20,638 bases of DNA from CAXGUU01 sp964012875 (GTDB lineage: Bacteria > Pseudomonadota > Gammaproteobacteria > Ga0077536). The notes below the pieces were generated by a model, which saw only the letters and a list, made by a program, of their open reading frames with translations, made no database searches and was not told the origin of the DNA. Of this stretch, positions 6,741 to 13,603 are shown piece after piece; position 1 is the stretch's first letter; the number at the start of each line of letters is the position of its first letter. The DNA lies in NCBI GenBank assembly GCA_964012875.1, contig CAXGUU010000020.1, forward strand, positions 1 through 20,638, in the 5' to 3' direction. The position numbers and the translations under genes are program-made.

Positions 6741-8777
6741 TTAGATCGGCGAGTCAACCGGATTTCCTGCATCGAAAGCTGTTACGGAGCGGTGCAACTG
6801 GTTGTAGGTGTCATACAGCGAACGAATCCCACGCACGTAGACAACAGTCTGACCGCAGCGGCAAGTATGGTCGTTGGCAGCCATATCCTGCATGACGCGC
6901 TCGACCTGGCCGAACCAGCGATTCGGATTGAGGCCCCGTTGCCGGGCAGTCGCGCGGGCTTTGGCGATGCGTGTGTAGCCGACGTTGTACGCGGCGAGCG
7001 CAAACCAGGTTTTCTCGCGTTGCGACATTTCATCTTCGAAACGACGGCGCATCTGGTCGAGATAGGCGACACCGCCTTCGATCCCTGAGGCCGGATCAAG
7101 CGGATCTTCAACGCCGACCTCAGTCGCGGTGGACGGCAGCAGCTGCATCAAGCCGAGCGCGCCAGCGCTTGATTTTGCCTGTGGGTTGAACCTGCTCTCC
7201 TGATACATCTGCGCCACGATGAGGCGCCAATCGAAATCAAAGCGATCGGCGACCGGTTGAACCAGTTCATCAAATGGCGAAAGTCGCTGGCGTCCAAAAT
7301 AGGGCGCAATCTTGTGATGCTCGAAATAGCGCCCAACCAGCACGTTGTAGGTTTCGCTTCGATAATTGCTTTCGAGGAAGCGATTTGTGGCATTCAAGAG
7401 CTGCTCAGAGGTACTGCGTAAGGTCCAGGCATATGGGTGGGCATTGTCGAGCGATGCGCCGGCCAGTAACGGGCCCGGATAGTCGAGCAGGTCGGGCAGG
7501 CTGTGCGCGTCAACCAGCGCGGCATCGACGCCGCCATGCGTCAATAATGTTTTGATGTAGCTCAATGGTGTGCCTGGGGATAACACAACAGCCTCGGTAC
7601 GTTCGCCGTGCGGCACGATACGTTCAAGCTGGCGCTGCTCGACCGTGGTACCGATCACCGCGACACGGTCGCGGCTGACGTCGGGCGACGAAATTTCGAA
7701 TCCACGATTCCGCACCAACACCGAGCCAGAGTGAAAATAGATTCTCGATTGTCGCAGCCCTGGGGCGCCCTGCACGTGACGGCGATCGATGCGAGCAGAG
7801 ATCATGTCGGCAAACCCCGCGTTCAGCCACGCAATCGCCTGCTGACTCGAATTGGCGACCAGAATTTCGGTGCTGAGGCCATGTTGGCGCGCGAACTGTT
7901 CTACCAGTTCCAGTTCAAAGCCCGCCGGACGCCCGTTGCGCAGGAAGTAGTTTTTAGGATCGGCTTGGGTAATGATCCGTATGACATGACGTTCCTTAAT
8001 CTTCTTCATATCGCCGAAATCGACCACCGGGACGGCGATGGTCGCGTGATAACGCTTCAAATGGGATTCCAGCTGCTTTTGCAGGCTTCTGTTTTCGGCG
8101 TTGATAAACCAGTTCGCCTGCTCGCCTGCAACCAGGTTGAACATGCGTCTGATGCGTGAAAAATCGCGGCCTAAATCTTCGTGTTGGGCGACGGCCACGA
8201 CCGCTGCATCGAACTCCGGGCTGCCGACTCGCGCGAGCGTCCAGTCGCGGTCACGATGCGGCGGCAGTACCACAAGTTCGAAATCGTTTAATTGTCGCTG
8301 CAGTCGCTCAAGGTAGGGCCACATTGGCGAGGCGAGATTGACCGCGATTCGCAGGCCTCTGAACGCCAGCGGATTGTCGAGCGTCATATCGTGATGCCCG
8401 AAGACCACTTGGTCGTAGAGTCCCATGCTGGGTCCACGAACGATTGCTTCCGACAGTCCTGCCGACGGCGGCAGATCGGACACGAGCAGATCGCCCTCGC
8501 CGCGTCGCAAGCGGCCTTGCAGCTGGGCAGGCTGAACTGCCTCGATCCATTCGATTGTCAGACCCTGGCTGGCGGCGAACTGGTTGAGTATCCGCGTTTC
8601 GGCATTGAGGTCACGGTGCGCATGGTTGGCGCCTTGTTCGGTCAAGCGCAACACACGTAGTTGTTCTGACGCCGCACTGGTTTCAGCCGAAAGCAAACCC
8701 GACACGAGCACTAGCACGCACACCATCTGTGAGTGCAATCGCATCGATCGCGCACATCGATTCCAGTAAGAAGGCAT
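6741..8777 (-). CDS. mltF: MltF-like membrane-bound lytic murein transglycosylase with two substrate-binding-protein-like domains
   Basis: MltF-type enzymes cleave the MurNAc-GlcNAc bond of peptidoglycan in the periplasm, leaving 1,6-anhydroMurNAc ends. With ATG 8777 (preceded by GGGA at good spacing) the product is about 678 residues; GTG 8798 and ATG 8744 are alternatives. A signal or anchor segment lies at about residues 17-35, with no lipobox cysteine. Two regions resemble the SBP_bac_3 fold: about 39-250 (LRVLRLTEQG, then GEGDLLVSDLP) and about 263-490 (HVIRIITQAD, PAGFELELVEQFARQHG, ADMISARI). The SLT domain (about 498-660) has the catalytic glutamate in QMYQESRFNP (Glu527), then SAGALGLMQLLPSTA, LAAYNVG and YVRGIRSLYD. 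E. coli MltF has 518 residues and one SBP domain, so this protein is longer by about one domain. It lies downstream of murU. Transglycosylase activity is secure; the gene symbol is less so. Confidence 0.88.
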   Translation of the reverse strand: MPSYWNRCARSMRLHSQMVCVLVLVSGLLSAETSAASEQLRVLRLTEQGANHAHRDLNAETRILNQFAASQGLTIEWIEAVQPAQLQGRLRRGEGDLLVSDLPPSAGLSEAIVRGPSMGLYDQVVFGHHDMTLDNPLAFRGLRIAVNLASPMWPYLERLQRQLNDFELVVLPPHRDRDWTLARVGSPEFDAAVVAVAQHEDLGRDFSRIRRMFNLVAGEQANWFINAENRSLQKQLESHLKRYHATIAVPVVDFGDMKKIKERHVIRIITQADPKNYFLRNGRPAGFELELVEQFARQHGLSTEILVANSSQQAIAWLNAGFADMISARIDRRHVQGAPGLRQSRIYFHSGSVLVRNRGFEISSPDVSRDRVAVIGTTVEQRQLERIVPHGERTEAVVLSPGTPLSYIKTLLTHGGVDAALVDAHSLPDLLDYPGPLLAGASLDNAHPYAWTLRSTSEQLLNATNRFLESNYRSETYNVLVGRYFEHHKIAPYFGRQRLSPFDELVQPVADRFDFDWRLIVAQMYQESRFNPQAKSSAGALGLMQLLPSTATEVGVEDPLDPASGIEGGVAYLDQMRRRFEDEMSQREKTWFALAAYNVGYTRIAKARATARQRGLNPNRWFGQVERVMQDMAANDHTCRCGQTVVYVRGIRSLYDTYNQLHRSVTAFDAGNPVDSPI

Positions 8778-8829
8778 ATCAATCCCAGCATGGCTCACAG
8801 GTATGCGCGGTCATGAGGCAACGCCCGGG

Positions 8830-8886
8830 GCGTGACCATGATTGGGCTGGGGTTTTTGCGCGGGGGCATCATCTCGCCCGTCACGC
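8830..8886 (-). other. Long-range inverted repeat between murU and mltF
   Basis: GCGTGAC (8830-8836) and GTCACGC (8880-8886) are perfect complements. Inside them ATGAT (8838-8842) can pair with ATCAT (8868-8872), with an uneven bulge. The structure sits in the 139-base gap between the murU stop and the mltF start on the transcribed minus strand. It has no T-tract, so it is not a clear terminator. Confidence 0.3.
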
Positions 8887-8895
8887 TTCAGGTCA

Positions 8896-8917
8896 AGTGA
8901 TCTGCGGGATTCGAACC
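8896..8917 (-). other. tRNA 3'-end-like motif at the murU stop codon
   Basis: Read on the minus strand, the sequence from the last base of the murU TAG is GGTTCGAATCCCGCAGATC, followed by ACT. It matches the bacterial T-loop and 3' T-stem consensus and is followed by a plausible 7-base acceptor strand. The 5' half of the T-stem (CTAGG) does not pair, no matching 5' acceptor strand lies upstream, and no CCA follows. It is not a functional tRNA; it is a fragment, an attachment-site-like scar, or chance. Confidence 0.3.
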
Positions 8918-9594
8918 TAGCGAGCCGGCCGGTCCCGCGCCGCAACGGCATCGCGCGCTTGTTGCAACCGGGTTGTGCTACCAATGTCGTACCAGCGGCC
9001 GCGGTGAACCTCTGCGTTCAGCGCTCCGTTCGCGCTTAGCGAGAACAATATAGGTGCCAGCGGTGCGGGCTCGTCGCCCAGCCCGGCAAATAGCGCCGGG
9101 TGGAAGACCGCGATACCCGCGTAAGTCAGCGGATTCTTGTCAGGATTTCTGCGGGCCAGACCCGCCTTGAACTCGAAATCACCATTCGGGTGGTGTGGCG
9201 GGTTCGGAACCAGGACGACGGTCGGCGAGATGGTGGCACGCAGACGGTCGAACTCGTAGTCAGTCCAGATATCGCCGTTAAGGACCATGAAGGGATCCGG
9301 GCCCAAAAGCGGTAATGCATGGGCGATGCCGCCGGCCGTTTCCAGGGGCACCCCTGGTTCGCGCGAATAGATCACATTGAGTCCGTGGGCCGAGCCGTCG
9401 CCAATTGCGGACTCGATCATCGTACCAAGATGGGAAACGTTGATAACAACCTCTGTGACACCGCACCGGCCCAAACAGCGCAGGTGCCGCTCGAGTAAAG
9501 TTTCGCCGCCGACGTCTACTAAGGGCTTCGGCGTGTGGTCGGTCAGCGGGCGTAGTCGTTCGCCCCGCCCGGCACAGAGGACCATGGCCTTCAT
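8917..9594 (-). CDS. murU: N-acetylmuramate alpha-1-phosphate uridylyltransferase MurU (nucleotidyltransferase)
   Basis: MurU makes UDP-MurNAc from MurNAc-1-phosphate and UTP in the peptidoglycan recycling route described in Pseudomonas, which bypasses fosfomycin-sensitive MurA. The 225 residues match MurU (about 223). The nucleotide-binding motif CAGRGERLRPLT (residues 7-18) is followed by TPKPL (Lys23, Pro24). NGDIW (106-110) carries the metal-binding aspartate, and GRWYDIGS lies near the C-terminus. The short length without an acyltransferase domain, and GERLRPLT rather than GTRLRPLT, favour MurU over glucose-1-phosphate thymidylyl- or GlmU-type enzymes. The usual neighbour amgK (MurNAc/GlcNAc kinase) is absent: the upstream gene is a divergent antiporter. 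A general sugar-phosphate nucleotidyltransferase is the alternative. Confidence 0.87.
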   Translation of the reverse strand: MKAMVLCAGRGERLRPLTDHTPKPLVDVGGETLLERHLRCLGRCGVTEVVINVSHLGTMIESAIGDGSAHGLNVIYSREPGVPLETAGGIAHALPLLGPDPFMVLNGDIWTDYEFDRLRATISPTVVLVPNPPHHPNGDFEFKAGLARRNPDKNPLTYAGIAVFHPALFAGLGDEPAPLAPILFSLSANGALNAEVHRGRWYDIGSTTRLQQARDAVAARDRPAR

Positions 9595-9645
9595 AACAAT
9601 TTCGCCGTGCGGCCTGTCGGGCGCAAAGTGTTATCCCTCCAGCCT

Positions 9646-9664
9646 ATCTGGCATGATGCCGGAT
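9646..9664. promoter_or_regulatory. Candidate operator: 19-bp imperfect palindrome in the divergent murU / antiporter intergenic region
   Basis: ATCTGGCATGATGCCGGAT is a dyad in which eight of nine base pairs match around a central G; the inner GGCAT/ATGCC arms are perfect. It lies in the 222-base gap between the divergent genes, 52 bases from the murU start. A -10-like CATAAT follows on the plus strand at 9680-9685, but its -35 region is poor. Symmetry and location suggest a dimeric repressor site; the regulator is unknown. The rest of the gap shows no clear feature. Confidence 0.4.
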
Positions 9665-9816
9665 CCGAGCAAACTGTCTCATAATCTGAACCGCTATGAC
9701 GACGACTTTGATTTCACGTGTCCCTGCGATTGTCAGACCGGGCATTGCTGCTGTCCACTGCCGCTGTTTCCCAGTTGCTGACTCCCACAGCACGATGGGC
9801 CGAGTCTAAGCGAGCG

Positions 9817-10779
9817 ATGCTGATTTCTATTGCCGCGATTTGCGGCGGCTTAGCTTTGCTCACCTACGGCGCCGACCGTTTCATTGATGGCGCTGCGGCA
9901 ACCGCGTTCCATTTCGGCATTCCACCGTTGTTGGTGGGCCTGGTGGTCGTCGGTTTCGCGACGTCGGCGCCGGAAATGCTGGTCTCCGCTATGGCCGCCT
10001 TTAACGGTAATCCGAGTCTTGCAATCGGCAATGCGATTGGATCAAACATCGCGAATGTTGGACTCGTTCTTGGGGTGACGGCAATCATAGCGCCCTTGGT
10101 CGTGCGCTCTGCGGTACTGCGACGTGAGTTTCCGATAATGTTTGTGGCGTTGTTGCTGGCTAGTGCACTGCTGGTGGACACCGAGCTAGGCCGCCGCGAT
10201 GGCGCCATTCTTCTGGCCGGGCTGTTCGTTTCCATCGGGATGCTGGCGTGGCTTGGTATGCGCGCCTCGAAAAGCGTCCCGATGGTTGCCGAGATTGCCC
10301 GGGAAATCGACACTGATCTGACGCTCCGCCGTAGCCTGTTTTGGCTGGCGGTCGGGCTTGTATTGCTAGTGGGTGGATCGAAGTTGCTGGTCGATGGCGC
10401 CGTCGAGATCGCGCGCTTCCTCGGCGTCAGCGACGTCATTATCGGGCTCACCATTGTTGCTGTCGGTACCAGCCTACCCGAGCTTGCTGCATCAATCGCC
10501 AGCGCGCTGAAAGATGAACCGGACATCGCACTTGGCAACGTTATCGGCTCGAATATGTTTAATTCTCTGGGTGTGTTAAGCATGCCGGGACTGATTGCAC
10601 CGACAATTTTTGACGGCGCTGTGGTGAAGCGTGATATCCCGTACATGTTGATCATTTGTTCGATCCTGTTTGTCCTGTCATGGTCGTTCAAGCAGGAAGG
10701 TCGCCTGAGCCGGTTCGGCGGTTCGCTCTTGCTGGCCGGATTTATCGCTTACCAGGTGTTGTTGTTCGCCGAAAGCTAA
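9817..10779 (+). CDS. yrbG: Calcium/sodium antiporter, YrbG (CaCA) family
   Basis: This is an inner-membrane cation/Ca2+ exchanger of the CaCA superfamily. ATG 9817 gives 320 residues, like E. coli YrbG (325); the frame stays open to a GTG at 9718, but the extra residues are hydrophilic and unlike the family. The two inverted alpha-repeats are clear: the first contains GFATSAPEMLVS and GNAIGSNIAN, and the second AVGTSLPELAAS and GNVIGSNMFN. About ten hydrophobic segments surround them, with a short polar loop near the middle (around AREIDTDLTLRR). In E. coli yrbG sits between the mla phospholipid-transport genes and kdsD; here the kdsD side is kept but mla genes are missing upstream. The physiological substrate is not settled even for E. 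coli. It lies 36 bases before kdsD. Confidence 0.92.
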   Translation: MLISIAAICGGLALLTYGADRFIDGAAATAFHFGIPPLLVGLVVVGFATSAPEMLVSAMAAFNGNPSLAIGNAIGSNIANVGLVLGVTAIIAPLVVRSAVLRREFPIMFVALLLASALLVDTELGRRDGAILLAGLFVSIGMLAWLGMRASKSVPMVAEIAREIDTDLTLRRSLFWLAVGLVLLVGGSKLLVDGAVEIARFLGVSDVIIGLTIVAVGTSLPELAASIASALKDEPDIALGNVIGSNMFNSLGVLSMPGLIAPTIFDGAVVKRDIPYMLIICSILFVLSWSFKQEGRLSRFGGSLLLAGFIAYQVLLFAES

Positions 10780-10815
10780 AATGAGAAGACCGACGTCCCA
10801 GGCAGAGCCATCTAT

Positions 10816-11826
10816 ATGAACGCGAACGACGAATATCCCGAATTTGTCGGCGACGCCGAGGCGCGCGACCTGGCAGAGCTGGGGCGCGCAGTGATCGACA
10901 TCGAAGCACGAGCTGTCCGAGACCTCGCTGCCAGGATCGACCACTCCTTCGTCGACGCAGCCCGCGCCATGCTCAATTGCCGTGGGCGGGTGGTCGTTCT
11001 GGGCATGGGAAAATCAGGACATATTGGTGGCAAGATTGCGGCCACCCTGGCGTCAACCGGGACGCCGGCGTTTTTCGTTCATCCGGGTGAAGCCAGCCAC
11101 GGAGACATGGGAATGATCACGAAAAGTGATTGCGCGCTAGCGTTGTCGAATTCCGGTGAGACCGAGGAACTCACGGTTCTCATTCCTTTGATCAAACGTC
11201 TGAACGCGCCCCTGATTGCAATTACGGGCAATGCTGATTCGAGTCTGGCCAATGCTGCCGATGTCCATATTCATGTCGATATCAGCGAAGAAGCCTGTCC
11301 ACTCGGACTCGCACCGACATCCAGTACAACGGCGGCGCTGGCCATGGGTGATGCGCTCGCCATTGCACTGCTCAAGGCTCGCGGTTTCACGGAGAGAGAT
11401 TTCGCCCGTTCCCATCCCGGCGGTACCCTTGGTCGGCGATTGCTGTTGAAGATCGATGAACTGATGCATTCGGGTGGGGCCATGCCGCAGGTATCTCCAC
11501 AGGCGGTTATCGCTGACGCACTGGTGGAGATGACGCGCTCCGGTCTTGGCCTGACGGCGGTTGTCGACGATGAGCGGCAGGTGCTCGGCATATTCACCGA
11601 TGGAGATTTGCGGCGCGTGCTGGAAGATCGCTGGGATATCCGCCAGGCCACGATGCGCGATGTAATGACCGAGGAATGTAAAACCGTTGAGCGTGATTTG
11701 CTGGCGGCTGAAGCATTGCGCATCATGCAGGATCATAAAATCAATGCATTGCTAGTAGTTGATGGCAGTCGACGCCTAGTCGGGGTGTTGAATATGCATG
11801 ACCTGCTGCGCGCCCGGGTCATGTAG
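10816..11826 (+). CDS. kdsD: D-arabinose-5-phosphate isomerase KdsD
   Basis: KdsD converts ribulose-5-phosphate to arabinose-5-phosphate, the first step toward Kdo of the LPS inner core. The 336 residues fit the family (328 in E. coli). The SIS sugar-isomerase domain (about 40-180) shows VVLGMGKSGHIGGKIAATLASTGTPAFFVHPGEASHGDMGM and the typical ALSNSGETEE and CPLGLAPTSSTTAALAMGDALA. The linker FARSHPGGTLGRRLL leads into two CBS domains (about 205-265 and 275-336), as in other KdsD proteins. The ATG at 10816 is preceded only by a weak AGAG. Position between yrbG and kdsC is the standard order. Confidence 0.96.
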   Translation: MNANDEYPEFVGDAEARDLAELGRAVIDIEARAVRDLAARIDHSFVDAARAMLNCRGRVVVLGMGKSGHIGGKIAATLASTGTPAFFVHPGEASHGDMGMITKSDCALALSNSGETEELTVLIPLIKRLNAPLIAITGNADSSLANAADVHIHVDISEEACPLGLAPTSSTTAALAMGDALAIALLKARGFTERDFARSHPGGTLGRRLLLKIDELMHSGGAMPQVSPQAVIADALVEMTRSGLGLTAVVDDERQVLGIFTDGDLRRVLEDRWDIRQATMRDVMTEECKTVERDLLAAEALRIMQDHKINALLVVDGSRRLVGVLNMHDLLRARVM

Positions 11827-11881
11827 TGCCGATTGTCAGAACCAGGCGGTTAAGACCTGCCCGCGGCCAACAGTACGGGGG

Positions 11882-12400
11882 ATGAGTGTTGATGACCTCA
11901 TCATTGCGCGGGCCGGCGAAATTCGTCTGCTGGTATTAGATGTCGATGGTGTTCTTACGGACGGGCGGCTCATACTGGGGCCCAATGGTGAAGAGTACAA
12001 AGCGTTTCACGTGCGCGACGGCCATGGTCTAGTGATGTTGCGCAACGACGGCGTCGATGTCGCTATTATCACCGGCCGCAAATCAACGGTCGTCGAGCGG
12101 CGTATGGCGGAACTCGGTATCGTCGAGGTTCACCAGGGCATCAAAGATAAGGCTGCTTGCCTACTCGATGTGCTCGCACGAAGGTCAATAGCCGCCGCCA
12201 ATGTCTGCTACGTCGGTGACGATGTGCCGGACTGTGAGGCGATGCGACTGGTTGGCCTGCCCGTTGCGGTAGCTGATGCTTCGTCTGAAGCGGCTTCGAC
12301 CGCGCAGCTGGTCACCCGCCGGGTCGGTGGCAACGGCGCAGTGCGCGAAGTGTGTGACCTGATCCTCGGCGCTCGGAAAGGGCAGATGGCCGTTCAGTGA
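11882..12400 (+). CDS. kdsC: 3-deoxy-D-manno-octulosonate 8-phosphate phosphatase KdsC
   Basis: KdsC is a HAD-superfamily phosphatase that releases Kdo from Kdo-8-phosphate. ATG 11882 follows a G-rich Shine-Dalgarno (GGGGG) and gives 172 residues, near the usual 170-190; the frame is open further upstream, but those residues are not KdsC-like. Motif I is LDVDGVLTDG, with nucleophile Asp20 and general acid Asp22. ITGRKS is motif II, and GDDVPDCEAM the Mg-binding motif IV. VHQGIKDKA between them is typical of the C0-type KdsC clade, which lacks a cap domain and works as a tetramer. The stop overlaps the lptC GTG (GTGA, 12397-12400). Confidence 0.95.
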   Translation: MSVDDLIIARAGEIRLLVLDVDGVLTDGRLILGPNGEEYKAFHVRDGHGLVMLRNDGVDVAIITGRKSTVVERRMAELGIVEVHQGIKDKAACLLDVLARRSIAAANVCYVGDDVPDCEAMRLVGLPVAVADASSEAASTAQLVTRRVGGNGAVREVCDLILGARKGQMAVQ

Positions 12401-12963
12401 ATGCCATTGTTAGTGCTTTGCTGGTCCTGGCACTGGCAGTGCTCAGTTTCTGGACGCTACAGAATCTTGAGCGCGCCGAACAGGTCGTTAAAGGACCGGA
12501 GGCGCACGAACCCGACTACTTTATTGACAACATGGTGCGAACCACGACCGGCGCGGTCGGCGAACTGGTCAACATTCTTCACGCTTCGCGGGTTGACCAT
12601 TTTCCCGACGACGACTCAACCGAATTGGCCGACCCCCATCTGGAGATTTACAATGGTGGCACCGAGCCCTGGCACGTGATTGCCGAGCGTGGCTGGATCA
12701 GTTCCGGCAACGATGTTGTTTTACTCCATGGCGAAGTCGAAATCTGGCGTACGGACGATGAAGGTCATCGGATTTACGAAGTCTTAACCACTGAGCTACG
12801 TGTCCTGCCGAAGGAACAATACGCGGAGACCGATAGTCCTACCATAATCATCGGCCCTGAAACGGTGACCAAGTCGATTGGGATGCGCGCCAATTTTTCT
12901 CACAGCAGACTGGAACTCATTGATCGAGTCAGGAGTAAATATGAAACCAGGCCACGCAGCTAG
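12397..12963 (+). CDS. lptC: LPS export system protein LptC
   Basis: LptC is the bitopic inner-membrane subunit that takes LPS from LptB2FG and hands it to LptA. It has a single N-terminal membrane helix (about residues 4-21) and a periplasmic domain (about 45-188) of the OstA/LptC beta-jellyroll type, with the family features HLEIYNGGTEPWHVIAERG and VVLLHGEVEIWR, and a closing strand that includes MRANFSHSRLELIDRVRSKYE. The 188 residues match E. coli (191). Sequence divergence is high in this family, so synteny with kdsC and lptA helps. The start GTG overlaps the kdsC stop, and the 3' end overlaps the lptA start by 23 bases. Confidence 0.93.
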   Translation: MNAIVSALLVLALAVLSFWTLQNLERAEQVVKGPEAHEPDYFIDNMVRTTTGAVGELVNILHASRVDHFPDDDSTELADPHLEIYNGGTEPWHVIAERGWISSGNDVVLLHGEVEIWRTDDEGHRIYEVLTTELRVLPKEQYAETDSPTIIIGPETVTKSIGMRANFSHSRLELIDRVRSKYETRPRS

Positions 12964-13558
12964 CCGAATATCGAATAAGTTTCGCCGGGTACGCTGGTTT
13001 CGAGCATACTCGCTCGGCCGGTTCGCGTTTAGCTGTATAACACTGTTGGTGGCGATGATCGGTGTCAATGGCGTCTGGGCACTGTCATCCGACTACGAAC
13101 AGCCCATCGAAATCGAAGCAGATTTTGCCGAACTTGACGATGAAGAAGGAACGACCGTTTACGTTGGAAATGTGGTCGTGGTGCAGGGGTCAATCCGTAT
13201 GACCGGCGACAGACTTCGGGTTAATTTCACGGAGGAACGGGAACTCAAGGACGCCTATCTCGAAGGGCAGCTGGCAACCTTCCGGCAGACGCCGGATGAG
13301 GGGCAGGAAGACGTCGAAGGTGAGGCGGTGATGATCGAATATCACGCGCTCGAAAATATGCTCTATCTGATCGAGAAAGCGAAAGTGACCCAAGGACAAC
13401 GACTGACCCAGGGTCACCGCATAAATTATGATACTGAGCGCAGTATTGTCACCGTTCGATCGGCGCGGGCGGGTTCGGCGGACAAGGATGAGCAACCCAA
13501 AGCCCAGAGCGGACGTGTTCGAATAATTATTCCGCCCAAAAAGAAATCAAAGCCTTAG
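12941..13558 (+). CDS. lptA: LPS transport periplasmic protein LptA
   Basis: LptA forms the periplasmic bridge that carries LPS from LptC to LptD. ATG 12941 has an AGGAG at 12931-12935 and yields 205 residues (185 in E. coli). The leader is long and basic (ISNKFRRVRWFR), followed by a hydrophobic core and a likely cleavage site near VWA, about residue 49. The mature part shows the OstA repeats: PIEIEADFAELDDEEGTTVY, then GNVVVVQGSIRMTGDRLRV, then an EGEAVMIEYHALENMLYL strand pair, ending in a basic tail PPKKKSKP. Two AT-rich palindromes mark its 3' end. It overlaps lptC and is followed after 45 bases by lptB. Confidence 0.94.
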   Translation: MKPGHAASRISNKFRRVRWFRAYSLGRFAFSCITLLVAMIGVNGVWALSSDYEQPIEIEADFAELDDEEGTTVYVGNVVVVQGSIRMTGDRLRVNFTEERELKDAYLEGQLATFRQTPDEGQEDVEGEAVMIEYHALENMLYLIEKAKVTQGQRLTQGHRINYDTERSIVTVRSARAGSADKDEQPKAQSGRVRIIIPPKKKSKP

Positions 13559-13567
13559 TTATAACTA
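13521..13567. promoter_or_regulatory. Pair of perfect 12-bp AT-rich palindromes at the lptA-lptB junction
   Basis: GAATAATTATTC (13521-13532, inside lptA) and TAGTTATAACTA (13556-13567, starting on the lptA stop codon) are both perfect 12-bp palindromes, separated by 23 bases and unusually AT-rich for this window. They could be protein-binding sites upstream of lptB or small RNA hairpins. About five 12-bp palindromes are expected by chance in 20 kb, so only the pairing and position are suggestive. Confidence 0.3.
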
Positions 13568-13603
13568 GAGACAGCTCCAAATTTCTGTGCTGATCATCCT
13601 GTC

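Noticed and set aside
8880..8960. Complete tRNA gene on the minus strand around the T-loop-like motif
   Set aside because: The 5' T-stem does not pair, no 5' acceptor strand complementary to AGATCAC occurs at the right distance, and a full tRNA would overlap the murU coding region.
9718..9816. Extended N-terminus of the antiporter from GTG 9718
   Set aside because: The extra 33 residues are unlike the family, and the ATG at 9817 gives a length and hydrophobic start matching YrbG.
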